Part shown: positions 1 through 6,956 of the stretch, piece after piece
Layout: each line of letters starts with the position of its first letter
Position numbering within the stretch: position 1 is the stretch's first letter
Origin: CAZHJE01 sp964532965
Lineage (GTDB): Bacteria > Patescibacteriota > WWE3 > UBA101185 > UBA10185
NCBI GenBank assembly: GCA_964532965.1
Contig: CAZHJE010000022.1
Location: 1-12,379 of the forward strand
Direction of reading: 5' to 3'
DNA: 12,379 nt
Program-made: the position numbers and the translations under genes
Notes under the pieces: model-generated
What the model was told of the DNA's origin: nothing
Seen by the model: only the letters and a program-made list of their open reading frames with translations
The model's database searches: none

Positions 1-32
1 GGCAGCGCTCTAACCAACTGAGCTATGGCCCC
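1..32 (-). tRNA. 5' part of a tRNA gene, clipped by the window edge (isotype unresolved)
   Basis: Read on the minus strand from base 32, the sequence gives a 7-base acceptor strand (GGGGCCA), TA at positions 8-9, a D-stem GCTC...GAGC around the loop AGTTGGTTA, base 26 (G), and then CTGCC as the 5' strand of the anticodon stem. The anticodon lies beyond base 1, so the isotype cannot be read. The GGGG-start acceptor and D-arm fit tRNA-Ala or tRNA-Ile best, but that is only resemblance. The gene diverges from polX and has its own promoter. Confidence 0.9.
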
Positions 33-54
33 AAATGATTGATAACTTTGATTG

Positions 55-83
55 ATAGTATCAAATTGTATTTTTAACGTCAA
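55..83 (-). promoter_or_regulatory. Sigma-70-type promoter of the tRNA gene
   Basis: On the minus strand there is TTGACG (bases 83-78, 5 of 6 matches to the -35 consensus), a spacer of exactly 17 bases, and TACTAT (bases 60-55, 5 of 6 matches to the -10 consensus). Transcription would start near base 48, about 16 bases before the mature tRNA 5' end, leaving a short leader for RNase P to remove. Confidence 0.75.
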
Positions 84-96
84 TTAAAACAAAAAA

Positions 97-105
97 TGAT
101 AAGAT
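97..105 (+). promoter_or_regulatory. Possible extended -10 promoter of polX, nearly leaderless
   Basis: TGATAAGAT reads as an extended -10 element (TGn followed by TAAGAT, 4 of 6 matches) ending seven bases before the polX ATG at 113. There is no convincing -35 at standard spacing and no Shine-Dalgarno sequence before the ATG. The position matches the arrangement before htpX, polA and the clp gene. It is weak on its own in such AT-rich sequence. Confidence 0.4.
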
Positions 106-112
106 TATTATT

Positions 113-1885
113 ATGGAAGAAAAAACTTTTAAATACTCCAATGCAGAAATAGTAGCAATTTTAAAAGAAGTTTTAGCTGCTATGGAAGTAAAAGAAGTCA
201 ATAAATTTAGAATAAGAGCCTATCAAAATGCAATAGCCTCAATTGATAACATTACTCTGAGTGTATACGATTATTGGCAAAACAATAGGTTAGCCGAAAT
301 ACCTGGTGTTGGAGCAACTTTAGCACAACATTTGAATGATTTATTCACAAAAGGTAAGGTTAAAGACTTTGAAGCTGTAAAAAAAGACTTACCCGCCGGC
401 ATGTTTGCGTTAATCGGAGTTCGTGGTATTGGCGCAAAAAAAGCTTTTAAGTTAGCACTAGCCTTTAAATTAACTAACAGAGAAACTGCATATGAGCAGT
501 TAAAAAAGGTAGCTACAGAGGGTAAAATTAGGTCTCTAGAAGGTTTTGGCGAAAAGTCTGAGTTAGATATCTTAAAAGCTTTAGAAGAGCAAAAAATTCA
601 TAAACGAGAAAAGCAAAGAATGCTCTTTACCTACGCAAAAGAAGTATCAGAGAGAGTAATTACGTTTATTAAACAGTCTGAGTTTGTTATTGATGCAGTT
701 GCACTTGGTTCTATCCGCAGAAAAGAAGCAACTGTAGGTGATTTAGATATTGCTATATCAACAAGAAACCCCGCAGAGGTACTCGCGCATTTTTTAAAAT
801 TTTCAGAAATAGAAGACATTTTGTCAAGTGGGGATAAAAAAGCAACAGTAGTGTTAAATAACGATGTGCAGGTAGATGTTAGAGTTAGTGATCCTGCAGC
901 ATACGGTTCTATGATTCAATACTTTACAGGATCTAAGCAGCACAATGTGCTTTTAAGAACTTATGCTTTAGAAATGGGTTTTTCGCTATCTGAGTATGGA
1001 ATTAAAGTAGATGATAAGTTAGAAAACATTAAATCAGAAAAGCAGTTTTACAATAGAATAGGGCTACCATATATTGAGCCTGAATTACGGCAGGGTAAAG
1101 CCGAAATTGACTATGCTAAAAACAATAAATTACCAAAATTAGTAACACTTAAAGATATAAAAGGAGATTTTCACACACATACAGACTTTTCAGATGGTAC
1201 AAATACACTAAAAGAAATGGTTGAAGCTGCAAGTAAGTATGGTTATGAGTATTATGGTATCTCAGATCATTCACCAAGTATTACATCAAGAGGCTATAGA
1301 GCTGTGATGAACATAATCGATACTCAGAAGAAAGATATCGAACTACTATCGTATTCATATAAGGACTTTAGCTTATTTTTCGGTTACGAAGTAAATATCT
1401 TAAACAACGCTGACTTAGCGTTACCCAACGAAGTTCTTGCAAAGTTAGATTATGTAGTTGCTTCTATTCATACATCTTTTAATCAGTCAAAAGACGAAAT
1501 AACACATAGGCTAGTTACTGCTTTAAAAAATCCATATGTCTCTATTCTTGGCCACCCGTCTGGTAGATTAATAAATCAAAGAGAGGCTTGCGAGGTAGAT
1601 TGGAATGCAGTTTTTGATGCCGCTGTTAAATATAACAAAATTATAGAAATTAATTCCCAGCCACAAAGATTAGATTTAACAGATGACTTAGTTTACGAAG
1701 CTATCAAAAAAGGTGTAAAATTAATAATATCAACAGATGCACACTCGACTGAAAGTTTAAATTATATGGAGTTTGGTGTAAATGTTGCCAGAAGAGGATG
1801 GGCTGAAACTAAAAATATAGTTAATACGCTTCCTCTTAAAGAATTTGAACAAGTAGTATTAAATAAATATAGAATTAAAAAATAG
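113..1885 (+). CDS. polX: DNA polymerase/3'-5' exonuclease PolX (family X polymerase with PHP domain)
   Basis: Bacterial PolX fills short gaps in DNA, typically in base excision repair, and carries a metal-dependent PHP nuclease. This 590-residue protein has the full family layout and usual length. An N-terminal 8-kDa-like region with helix-hairpin-helix motifs (IPGVGATLA near 63-71, IGVRGIGAKKA near 101-111) is followed by the nucleotidyltransferase core, with GSIRR at 199-203 and the metal-binding GDLD at 209-212 (D210, D212), plus D255. After a linker, the PHP domain starts near 350 with GDFHTHTDFSDG (H354, H356, D361) and continues with SDH (384-386), E426, H453, GHP (480-482) and TDAH (541-544). 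All expected catalytic and metal ligands appear intact. The ATG at 113 is the only reasonable start and has no SD. lemA follows after eight bases, suggesting co-transcription, though the functions look unrelated. Confidence 0.95.
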   Translation: MEEKTFKYSNAEIVAILKEVLAAMEVKEVNKFRIRAYQNAIASIDNITLSVYDYWQNNRLAEIPGVGATLAQHLNDLFTKGKVKDFEAVKKDLPAGMFALIGVRGIGAKKAFKLALAFKLTNRETAYEQLKKVATEGKIRSLEGFGEKSELDILKALEEQKIHKREKQRMLFTYAKEVSERVITFIKQSEFVIDAVALGSIRRKEATVGDLDIAISTRNPAEVLAHFLKFSEIEDILSSGDKKATVVLNNDVQVDVRVSDPAAYGSMIQYFTGSKQHNVLLRTYALEMGFSLSEYGIKVDDKLENIKSEKQFYNRIGLPYIEPELRQGKAEIDYAKNNKLPKLVTLKDIKGDFHTHTDFSDGTNTLKEMVEAASKYGYEYYGISDHSPSITSRGYRAVMNIIDTQKKDIELLSYSYKDFSLFFGYEVNILNNADLALPNEVLAKLDYVVASIHTSFNQSKDEITHRLVTALKNPYVSILGHPSGRLINQREACEVDWNAVFDAAVKYNKIIEINSQPQRLDLTDDLVYEAIKKGVKLIISTDAHSTESLNYMEFGVNVARRGWAETKNIVNTLPLKEFEQVVLNKYRIKK

Positions 1886-1893
1886 GAGATTTT

Positions 1894-2463
1894 ATGAATT
1901 TAGCATTAGTGTTAATACTTATAGTACTTATTGTCGCTATGTATTTTATTAGTGTATTTAATACACTATCACGACTAAAAATACGCATAACAGAAGCATG
2001 GAGCCAGATAGACGTGCAGTTAAAACGAAGAACAGATTTAATTCCAAATCTTATAGAGACAGTAAAAGGTTATGTGGATCATGAAAAAGATGTATTTGCT
2101 AATGTAACAAAAGCGCGTGAAGCGTTAATAAGTGCTACAAACGCGAAAGAAGCCAGTGACGCCGATAACATGCTTACAGGAGCATTAAAAAGTTTATTTG
2201 CATTAGCAGAAGCCTATCCAGATTTAAAAGCACAAGAAGGCTTTGTTAATTTGCAAAGAGAATTGTCTGATACAGAAGATAAAATTTCATATGCGAGGCA
2301 GTTTTATAACAATATAGTTAGACAATATAATGAGAGTATTGCTGTATTTCCTTCAAATTTTATTTCTAAAATGTTTGGTTTTACAAAAGAAGAGTTTTTT
2401 GAAATAGCCGAAGAAGATAAAGAGCCAGTAAAAGTAGACTTTAACTCAAAATCACGCAGCTAA
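1894..2463 (+). CDS. lemA: LemA family membrane-anchored protein
   Basis: This 189-residue protein has the standard LemA architecture. A single N-terminal membrane segment lies at about 2-22, followed by a long helical region. The signature block is clear: the NTLSRLK region (23-29), AWSQIDVQLKRR (35-46), DLIPNLIETVKGY (48-60), and the C-terminal FYNNIVRQYNESIAVFPSNF stretch (137-156). The biochemical role of LemA is poorly defined; it is a membrane protein with a helical bundle and is often found near the protease HtpX. The start is fixed by GGAG five bases before the ATG and by the polX stop at 1885. Here htpX is not adjacent: two envelope-type genes lie between. The family call is secure; the function is not known. 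Confidence 0.93.
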   Translation: MNLALVLILIVLIVAMYFISVFNTLSRLKIRITEAWSQIDVQLKRRTDLIPNLIETVKGYVDHEKDVFANVTKAREALISATNAKEASDADNMLTGALKSLFALAEAYPDLKAQEGFVNLQRELSDTEDKISYARQFYNNIVRQYNESIAVFPSNFISKMFGFTKEEFFEIAEEDKEPVKVDFNSKSRS

Positions 2464-2469
2464 AAACAA

Positions 2470-2510
2470 CTATCTCTAGAGGTTGGGTGCGAGGCTTTAG
2501 CCCAAGATAG
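2470..2510 (+). repeat. Imperfect hairpin bracketed by a 7-base direct repeat, downstream of lemA
   Basis: CTATC (2470-2474) can pair with GATAG (2506-2510), and TTGGG (2483-2487) with CCCAA (2501-2505), with an asymmetric bulge on the left arm. Inside, GGC-TTTA-GCC (2493-2502) is an alternative small hairpin. AAACAAC occurs at 2464-2470 and again at 2512-2518, just outside the structure. No T-run follows, so a classical intrinsic terminator is not supported. It could be a REP-like palindromic element, an RNA-stabilising structure at the 3' end of the polX-lemA mRNA, or chance. Only one copy is visible. Confidence 0.45.
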
Positions 2511-2530
2511 TAAACAACATACCCTATAGC

Positions 2531-2559
2531 TTGTAGATTCTCTTACTGTATGTTACAAT
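2531..2559 (+). promoter_or_regulatory. Candidate promoter for the secreted protein/ligase pair
   Basis: TTGTAG (2531-2536) and TACAAT (2554-2559, 5 of 6 matches) are separated by 17 bases, predicting a start near 2566 and a leader of roughly 37 bases that contains the strong SD of the next gene. A perfect TATAAT at 2569-2574 is an alternative -10, but has no good -35 at normal spacing. Together they suggest that transcription is renewed after lemA. Confidence 0.5.
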
Positions 2560-2587
2560 CCCCAAGCTTATAATAAATTTGCTGTTT

Positions 2588-2596
2588 AAAGGAGGT
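2588..2596 (+). promoter_or_regulatory. Near-perfect Shine-Dalgarno sequence that sets the start at 2603
   Basis: AAAGGAGGT lies seven bases before the ATG at 2603. An in-frame TTG at 2579 would start translation upstream of and through this SD, so the ATG at 2603 is the better start. It also gives a clean signal peptide beginning MSKIK. This is the strongest ribosome-binding site in the window. Confidence 0.85.
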
Positions 2597-2602
2597 GTAC
2601 TA

Positions 2603-3016
2603 ATGTCAAAAATAAAAACACTATTAATATCTATAGTTACAGTATTGCTTGTGACAGTATTTGTTAAAGGTGCTGTTGCACAAGAAGATATAACAAATCC
2701 AGAGGCAGTATTACAACAATACGAGTTAAATGCTCCAATAAGCGCAACTTTAAAAGGTACAGTTAGAGGAGATATCCAAAGAAGAGATATAATGATGACA
2801 CTAGAAAAGTATGTAGGAGAAGGCGCATGGATCATTGTTGGTGGTGTAAGAACAAACGCATATGGAAAATATACAATGCCTATAAACGTATCAGGTATAT
2901 ATAGATTAACACCATATAAGTTTGGTTATACCTTTGTTCCACAAAGACCTGTTAGACTTATTAACGAAAGCGCAATTTATGTAGTAGACTTTATAGGAAG
3001 TGTACCCGCTAAATAA
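2603..3016 (+). CDS. Small secreted protein with a carboxypeptidase-regulatory/CnaB-like beta-sandwich
   Basis: The 137-residue product starts with a signal peptide: positive residues (K3, K5), a hydrophobic core at about 7-21, and AVA before a likely signal peptidase I cut near residue 26. The remainder is short and beta-rich: KGTVRGDI (51-58), a strand ending WIIVGG (76-81), TNAYGKYTM (84-92), GIYRLTPYKFGYTFVP (98-113) and the final strand YVVDFIG (126-132). The pattern of a glycine turn, 'YGKYTM', 'GYTF.P' and a closing 'V.F' strand resembles carboxypeptidase regulatory-like (transthyretin-fold) or CnaB domains of surface proteins. No catalytic residues or sortase motif are visible. It is probably an exported extracellular or cell-surface domain. 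Its stop lies just before the ligase start, so the two are likely co-expressed. The specific function is unknown. Confidence 0.8.
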   Translation: MSKIKTLLISIVTVLLVTVFVKGAVAQEDITNPEAVLQQYELNAPISATLKGTVRGDIQRRDIMMTLEKYVGEGAWIIVGGVRTNAYGKYTMPINVSGIYRLTPYKFGYTFVPQRPVRLINESAIYVVDFIGSVPAK

Positions 3017-3023
3017 CTTACCT

Positions 3024-4277
3024 ATGCTTTCGAACAAACTACTATTGAATGAAAAAATACTTGTGGCATCAATTTATTTGATGCCACTTGTGTTTTTTCC
3101 AGTGGGGGTGGAGTTTTTTGAACATCCTAAAACATATTTTCTATATAGTATTTTAAGCTTGCTTATACTTCTCTTAATGCCCATCCTAACTAAAAAAAAT
3201 CATATTACTTTGTATTTAAAAGCTACTTTCACAAAAAGCTATCTATTCTTTTTAAGTGCCCTGATAACCGCCTCTATACTAGGTGCATCGTTTAGCCGGA
3301 GTATTTTTGGTACAGTATATAGAACTGATGGTATTTTAACTTTTATTGCATTGCTTTTACTTGCTTTTGTGCTTTATGTTTTATGTTCAGAAAATACTTT
3401 CTTGCAAAGTAAAGTTGAAAATGCATTTGTCAGATCAAGTGTAATTGTTGCCATTATAGCAATACTGCATTTTGCATTTGTATCGTACATAATAAAAAAC
3501 CAAACAACCTTATACGATCAACGAGCAGTAGGGACATTTGGGCAGCCTAATTTTCTTGCTGGGTACTTATTATTAAGTATTCCTATATTTATTAAAGTAA
3601 AAAACACACTATCTAATAAATTTATTTATACTTATGTTATAGCAATAGCTCTTGCTCTAGTATTATCTTTTTCTAAGTCAGCAATAATTTTATCGATACT
3701 GTATTTATTATTTCTTTATTTTAAAAATAAGCTATCAAAAAATGATAAAATACTGGTTTTTGCAGCAACTTTTGTCTTAACGCTAATGATATTATCCGGA
3801 AGCTTTTCTGATATACATGATACTTTTCAAAAAAATGGATACTATCAACTGCAAAGAATGTCTATCTTTTTATCGCCCAAAGAACTGAAAAACGAGTTTA
3901 GAGTTAAAATATGGGCTATAGCCCTGCAGGCTATTTCTACAAGATTTTATACCGGCTATGGCGTGGGTAATATAGATGTTGCTTACTACACCATAACTAA
4001 ACATGATCCAAAATTTGACAATATTATTGTTGATAGCACACATAATCTCATACTAGATGTCTTTTTATATTCAGGAGTACTTGGATTATTAGGTTTTATT
4101 ATTTTTATTTATTGCATATTAATTGATGCTTGGTATGTTTCTCAATATTATTTTCATGTGATAGTCTTATTTTTACTTAGAGGGTTAACAAACATTACAT
4201 CAATCTCTATGTGGTTTATATTATTTGTACTTATTGGGATCACTCTTTCTCAAAAAAATTTGAAAAAGTTACTCTGA
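3024..4277 (+). CDS. O-antigen ligase/polymerase (WaaL/Wzy-type) family membrane protein
   Basis: This polytopic membrane protein of 417 residues has about ten hydrophobic segments and the landmarks of the O-antigen ligase (Wzy_C) superfamily. These are GTFGQPNFLAGY at 170-181, R-V-K-I-W at 293-297, GYGVGN (311-316) and DSTHN at 337-341 before a closing membrane helix pair. The arginine and histidine (R293, H340) fall where the family has conserved functional residues. Members transfer or polymerise lipid-linked glycans at the outer face of the cytoplasmic membrane; some glycosylate pilins. The acceptor cannot be inferred. The large soluble or TPR C-terminal extension of many homologues is absent. 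The start is uncertain: ATG 3024 lacks an SD and sits just after the preceding stop, while GTG 3000 would overlap the upstream gene and add eight residues. Confidence 0.82.
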   Translation: MLSNKLLLNEKILVASIYLMPLVFFPVGVEFFEHPKTYFLYSILSLLILLLMPILTKKNHITLYLKATFTKSYLFFLSALITASILGASFSRSIFGTVYRTDGILTFIALLLLAFVLYVLCSENTFLQSKVENAFVRSSVIVAIIAILHFAFVSYIIKNQTTLYDQRAVGTFGQPNFLAGYLLLSIPIFIKVKNTLSNKFIYTYVIAIALALVLSFSKSAIILSILYLLFLYFKNKLSKNDKILVFAATFVLTLMILSGSFSDIHDTFQKNGYYQLQRMSIFLSPKELKNEFRVKIWAIALQAISTRFYTGYGVGNIDVAYYTITKHDPKFDNIIVDSTHNLILDVFLYSGVLGLLGFIIFIYCILIDAWYVSQYYFHVIVLFLLRGLTNITSISMWFILFVLIGITLSQKNLKKLL

Positions 4278-4288
4278 AGAAATAAAAT
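4260..4288 (+). promoter_or_regulatory. Strong promoter before htpX, predicting a leaderless mRNA
   Basis: TTGAAA (4260-4265, 5 of 6) and TAAAAT (4283-4288, 5 of 6) are separated by exactly 17 bases. The -35 lies inside the end of the ligase gene. The -10 ends seven bases before the htpX ATG at 4296, so transcription should begin at or within a base or two of the start codon. No SD is present before that ATG. Confidence 0.65.
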
Positions 4289-4295
4289 ATAAATA

Positions 4296-5195
4296 ATGCA
4301 AAACATATATACACATATCAATGAGAATAAAAGAGAAACTATATATATCATAGTAGTTTTTATAATAGTGATATCACTTATTGGTTATATTTTTGGAGAA
4401 ATGTTTTCGGGTGACGGCAGAGCATTCGTACCTTTAGCACTGATATTTTCGGGACTATCTTCTTTTTTTAGTTATTACAACTCAGATAAATTAGTGCTTG
4501 CAATTTCTGGGGCAAAAGAGGTAACACCCCAAGAGAACGATTATTTACATGATCTTGTAGATAACATGTGTATTGCTTCTGGTCTTCCTAAACCCAAACT
4601 GTATATAATAAATGATACAGCTATGAATGCTTTTGCAACTGGTAGAGATCCAAAGCATGCCGCAATGTGTTTTACGTCAGGAATAGTTTCAAAATTAGAT
4701 AAGCGAGAGCTAGAGGGCGTTATTGCTCACGAACTATCTCATATTGGCAATTACGATATTAGGCTTATGTCAGTTGTAAGTATCTTGGTTGGTACTGTAA
4801 CACTCTTAGCAGATTGGTTTACACGTGGTATGTTTTATGGGAGTAAAAGAAAAAGTGATTCTAACAGCGATTTAGGTGGTTTAATGCTTATTCTTGGGTT
4901 GGTACTAATTATTTTAAGCCCAATTATTGCTACTTTAATAAAGCTGGCGGTTAGCCGCAACAGAGAATATTTAGCGGATGCTTCGGCCGCACTTATTACA
5001 AGATACCCTCAAGGACTTGCTAATGCACTAAAAAAACTTAGTGTTGATAGAGAAGTACTTGAAGCCGCAAACGGAGCTACTGCACATTTGTATATATCAA
5101 ATCCTTTAAGAGGAAATTCAGCAAATTTTTTATCTAGTTTGTTTAATACACATCCACCTATTGAAGATAGAATTAAAAGACTAGAAACAATGTGA
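4296..5195 (+). CDS. htpX: HtpX-type membrane zinc metalloprotease (peptidase M48)
   Basis: HtpX proteases degrade misfolded membrane proteins. This 299-residue protein is of typical length. Two N-terminal membrane segments (about 16-34 and 43-60) precede the protease domain. The zinc site is intact: HELSH at 145-149 (H145, H149, catalytic E146) and the third ligand in NREYLADA (E224 within 222-229). Two further hydrophobic segments at about 156-172 and 195-216 separate these, as in the family. NAFATG (111-116) and the C-terminal STHPP-like block, here NTHPPIEDRI (284-293), are further M48B landmarks. The catalytic domain should face the cytoplasm. The gene has its own promoter and lies 22 bases before gatC. 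lemA, its usual partner, is three genes upstream. Confidence 0.95.
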   Translation: MQNIYTHINENKRETIYIIVVFIIVISLIGYIFGEMFSGDGRAFVPLALIFSGLSSFFSYYNSDKLVLAISGAKEVTPQENDYLHDLVDNMCIASGLPKPKLYIINDTAMNAFATGRDPKHAAMCFTSGIVSKLDKRELEGVIAHELSHIGNYDIRLMSVVSILVGTVTLLADWFTRGMFYGSKRKSDSNSDLGGLMLILGLVLIILSPIIATLIKLAVSRNREYLADASAALITRYPQGLANALKKLSVDREVLEAANGATAHLYISNPLRGNSANFLSSLFNTHPPIEDRIKRLETM

Positions 5196-5206
5196 TATGA
5201 TATTAT
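5193..5206 (+). promoter_or_regulatory. Possible overlapping extended -10 elements before gatC
   Basis: Two TGn-type -10 candidates overlap here: TGA-TATGAT (5193-5201) and TGA-TATTAT (5198-5206), each with 5 of 6 hexamer matches. They predict starts about 4-9 bases before the gatC ATG at 5217. No convincing -35 is visible, and there is no SD before gatC. The first TGA is also the htpX stop codon. Sequence composition could produce this by chance. Confidence 0.35.
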
Positions 5207-5216
5207 TCTTTGTGTT

Positions 5217-5504
5217 ATGAGTATAACAATAGAACATGTTAAAAAAATGGCAGACCTTTGCAATTTAGTTTTAACTGACGAGGAGCTAGAAACTTTTAAA
5301 CGATATTTCTCGGATACTTTAAAACATATTGATAACTTATCAGAACTTGATACCAGTAACATATCTCCAACGTATCAAGTAACTAAACTTTATAATATAT
5401 TTAGGGAAAAAGGGAACACAACCACATTTAATCAAAAAGAAGTACTTGATCTCGCGAAAAGATCTGAACACGGCCTAGTAGTTACTGATGGAGTATTTGA
5501 CTAA
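5217..5504 (+). CDS. gatC: Aspartyl/glutamyl-tRNA amidotransferase subunit C
   Basis: GatC is the small scaffold subunit that wraps around and joins GatA and GatB in the tRNA-dependent amidotransferase, which converts Glu-tRNA(Gln) and Asp-tRNA(Asn) to their amide forms. The 95-residue length is normal. The sequence shows an N-terminal helical part (HVKKMADLCNLVLTDEELE, 7-25), a second helix ending at the HIDNLSELDT region (37-46), and an extended tail ending VVTDGVFD, which corresponds to the family's 'F.VP.V'-like C-terminus. Its TAA overlaps the gatA ATG by one base (TAATG), implying translational coupling. No SD precedes the ATG. Confidence 0.9.
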   Translation: MSITIEHVKKMADLCNLVLTDEELETFKRYFSDTLKHIDNLSELDTSNISPTYQVTKLYNIFREKGNTTTFNQKEVLDLAKRSEHGLVVTDGVFD

Positions 5505-6955
5505 TGGCAGACTTAAACACTTTAACATTAAAAGAATCCTTAGAGGGTTTAAGAGCAAAAAAGTTTACTAGTGTAGAACTTGTATCCGCATGTCTTTTGC
5601 AGATAAAGAAATATGATAATGAGATTCAGGCCTTCACAACTATTTCCGAAGAACACGCACTAAAAAAGGCACAAGAAGCAGATTTAGAAATACAAAAGTA
5701 TGGCGATATTATTTTTGAGTCTAAACCGTTGCTTGGCATTCCGTACGCTTGCAAAGATAACTTTTGCACAAAAGGCATAAAAACAACTGCAAGCTCAAAT
5801 GTACTAAAAGACTTTTATCCCCCATATGAATCTACTGTAACTAGTAGGCTAAATAACGCAGGTGCAATACTTATTGGTAAAACTAATATGGATGCCTTTG
5901 CTCATGGTTCATCAACAGAAACATCAGATTTTTTTACTACAAAAAATCCTTGGGATTTGGCACGTCTTCCAGGTGGTTCTTCTGGAGGTTCTAGTGCAGC
6001 TGTAGCAGCTAATATGTGTATTTTTGCAATTGGTTCTGAAACAGCAGGAAGTATAAGAGGGCCCGCGTCATGGTGTGGTGTTACAGGCCTTAAACCTACA
6101 TACGGACGTGTAAGTCGATACGGTGTTATTGCAATGGCCTCTTCCACAGATTCTCCAGGTCCAATAACAAAAACTGTATATGATGCTTCATTAATACTAA
6201 ATAACATCGCAGGAAAAGATTTGAATGATGCGACATCTTCGCCAAATGCAATTGACTTATATAGTGATTTAAAACTTAATGATTTATCAAATATTAACAT
6301 TGGGCTACCAAAATCATATTTTGAAGCAGAAATGGAAGAAGGCGTAAGAAGTACAGTACTAAAGGCGATAGATGATATGGTGGGTCTGGGAGCATCAATT
6401 ACAGAAATAGATTTACTTGATCCAAAATATTCAATTGCAATATATACTATTCTTCAAAGAGCGGAGGTATCATCAAACTTAGCTAGATTTGACGGTATTA
6501 GATATGGCAATGATAGAAGTAGTTTTGGGTTTGAAGCAAAAAAAAGAATGCTACTTGGTGCATATGTATTATCGGTTGGCTATTACGATGAGTATTATGC
6601 AAAAGCGCAAAAAGCTAGAACACTTTTAATTAATGATTTTGATTTAGCTTTTGACAAAGTAGATGTAATTGTCGGACCAACGATGCCTAATATTGCAATG
6701 AAGACTGGCGAAGCAGAAAGTTCATCTTCGATGTTTGGTGAATTGATAGATATGTTTCAAGAACCTAGCGCGATTGCGGGACTTGCTGCTATTTCAATTC
6801 CATGTGGCTTCTCAGATAATATGCCTGTTGGGGTCCAATTTATTGCCCCTCAATTTAGTGAACAAAAAATGTTAAATATTGCAAACGCTTATCAAAAGAA
6901 TTCAGTACATCATAAAACGTTACCTAGTTTGGGTTTGGGCAAAACGGAGAATTAG
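5504..6955 (+). CDS. gatA: Aspartyl/glutamyl-tRNA amidotransferase subunit A
   Basis: GatA is the amidase subunit that releases ammonia from glutamine for the kinase/transfer site in GatB. The 483-residue length is normal. The Ser-cisSer-Lys triad is present: K84 in YACKDN, S159 in GGSSGGSS (157-164) and the nucleophile S183. The spacings (75 and 24 residues) match those of characterised GatA. Other family landmarks are GKTNMDAFAHGSS (125-137), TKNPWDLARLPGG (146-158) and GLKPTYGRVSRYG (195-207). The nucleophile motif reads SETAGSIRG, where GatA usually has SDTGGSIRQ, and the later 'SSLDQIGP' region reads SSTDSPGP (213-220). Operon context with gatC and gatB makes the assignment firm despite these changes. 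Confidence 0.94.
   Translation: MADLNTLTLKESLEGLRAKKFTSVELVSACLLQIKKYDNEIQAFTTISEEHALKKAQEADLEIQKYGDIIFESKPLLGIPYACKDNFCTKGIKTTASSNVLKDFYPPYESTVTSRLNNAGAILIGKTNMDAFAHGSSTETSDFFTTKNPWDLARLPGGSSGGSSAAVAANMCIFAIGSETAGSIRGPASWCGVTGLKPTYGRVSRYGVIAMASSTDSPGPITKTVYDASLILNNIAGKDLNDATSSPNAIDLYSDLKLNDLSNINIGLPKSYFEAEMEEGVRSTVLKAIDDMVGLGASITEIDLLDPKYSIAIYTILQRAEVSSNLARFDGIRYGNDRSSFGFEAKKRMLLGAYVLSVGYYDEYYAKAQKARTLLINDFDLAFDKVDVIVGPTMPNIAMKTGEAESSSSMFGELIDMFQEPSAIAGLAAISIPCGFSDNMPVGVQFIAPQFSEQKMLNIANAYQKNSVHHKTLPSLGLGKTEN
6946..6949 (+). promoter_or_regulatory. Shine-Dalgarno site setting the start of the HEPN-like gene
   Basis: GGAG inside the end of gatA lies seven bases before the ATG at 6957. It argues for that start rather than an in-frame upstream one at 6879, which would overlap gatA by 77 bases and add 26 residues that do not resemble the family. 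Confidence 0.7.
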
Positions 6956-6956
6956 T

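Noticed and set aside
2483..2505. Intrinsic terminator after lemA
   Set aside because: A hairpin can form, but the following bases (GATAGTAAACAAC) contain no T-run.
2524..2835. Minus-strand open frame of 103 residues overlapping the start of the secreted-protein gene
   Set aside because: The plus-strand gene has a signal peptide, a near-perfect SD and a recognisable fold. The antisense product is low-complexity with no features.
5902..6300. Minus-strand open frame of 132 residues inside gatA
   Set aside because: It is an antisense shadow of the amidase signature region (the run of P/E mirrors the Gly/Ser-rich motif) and has no independent support.
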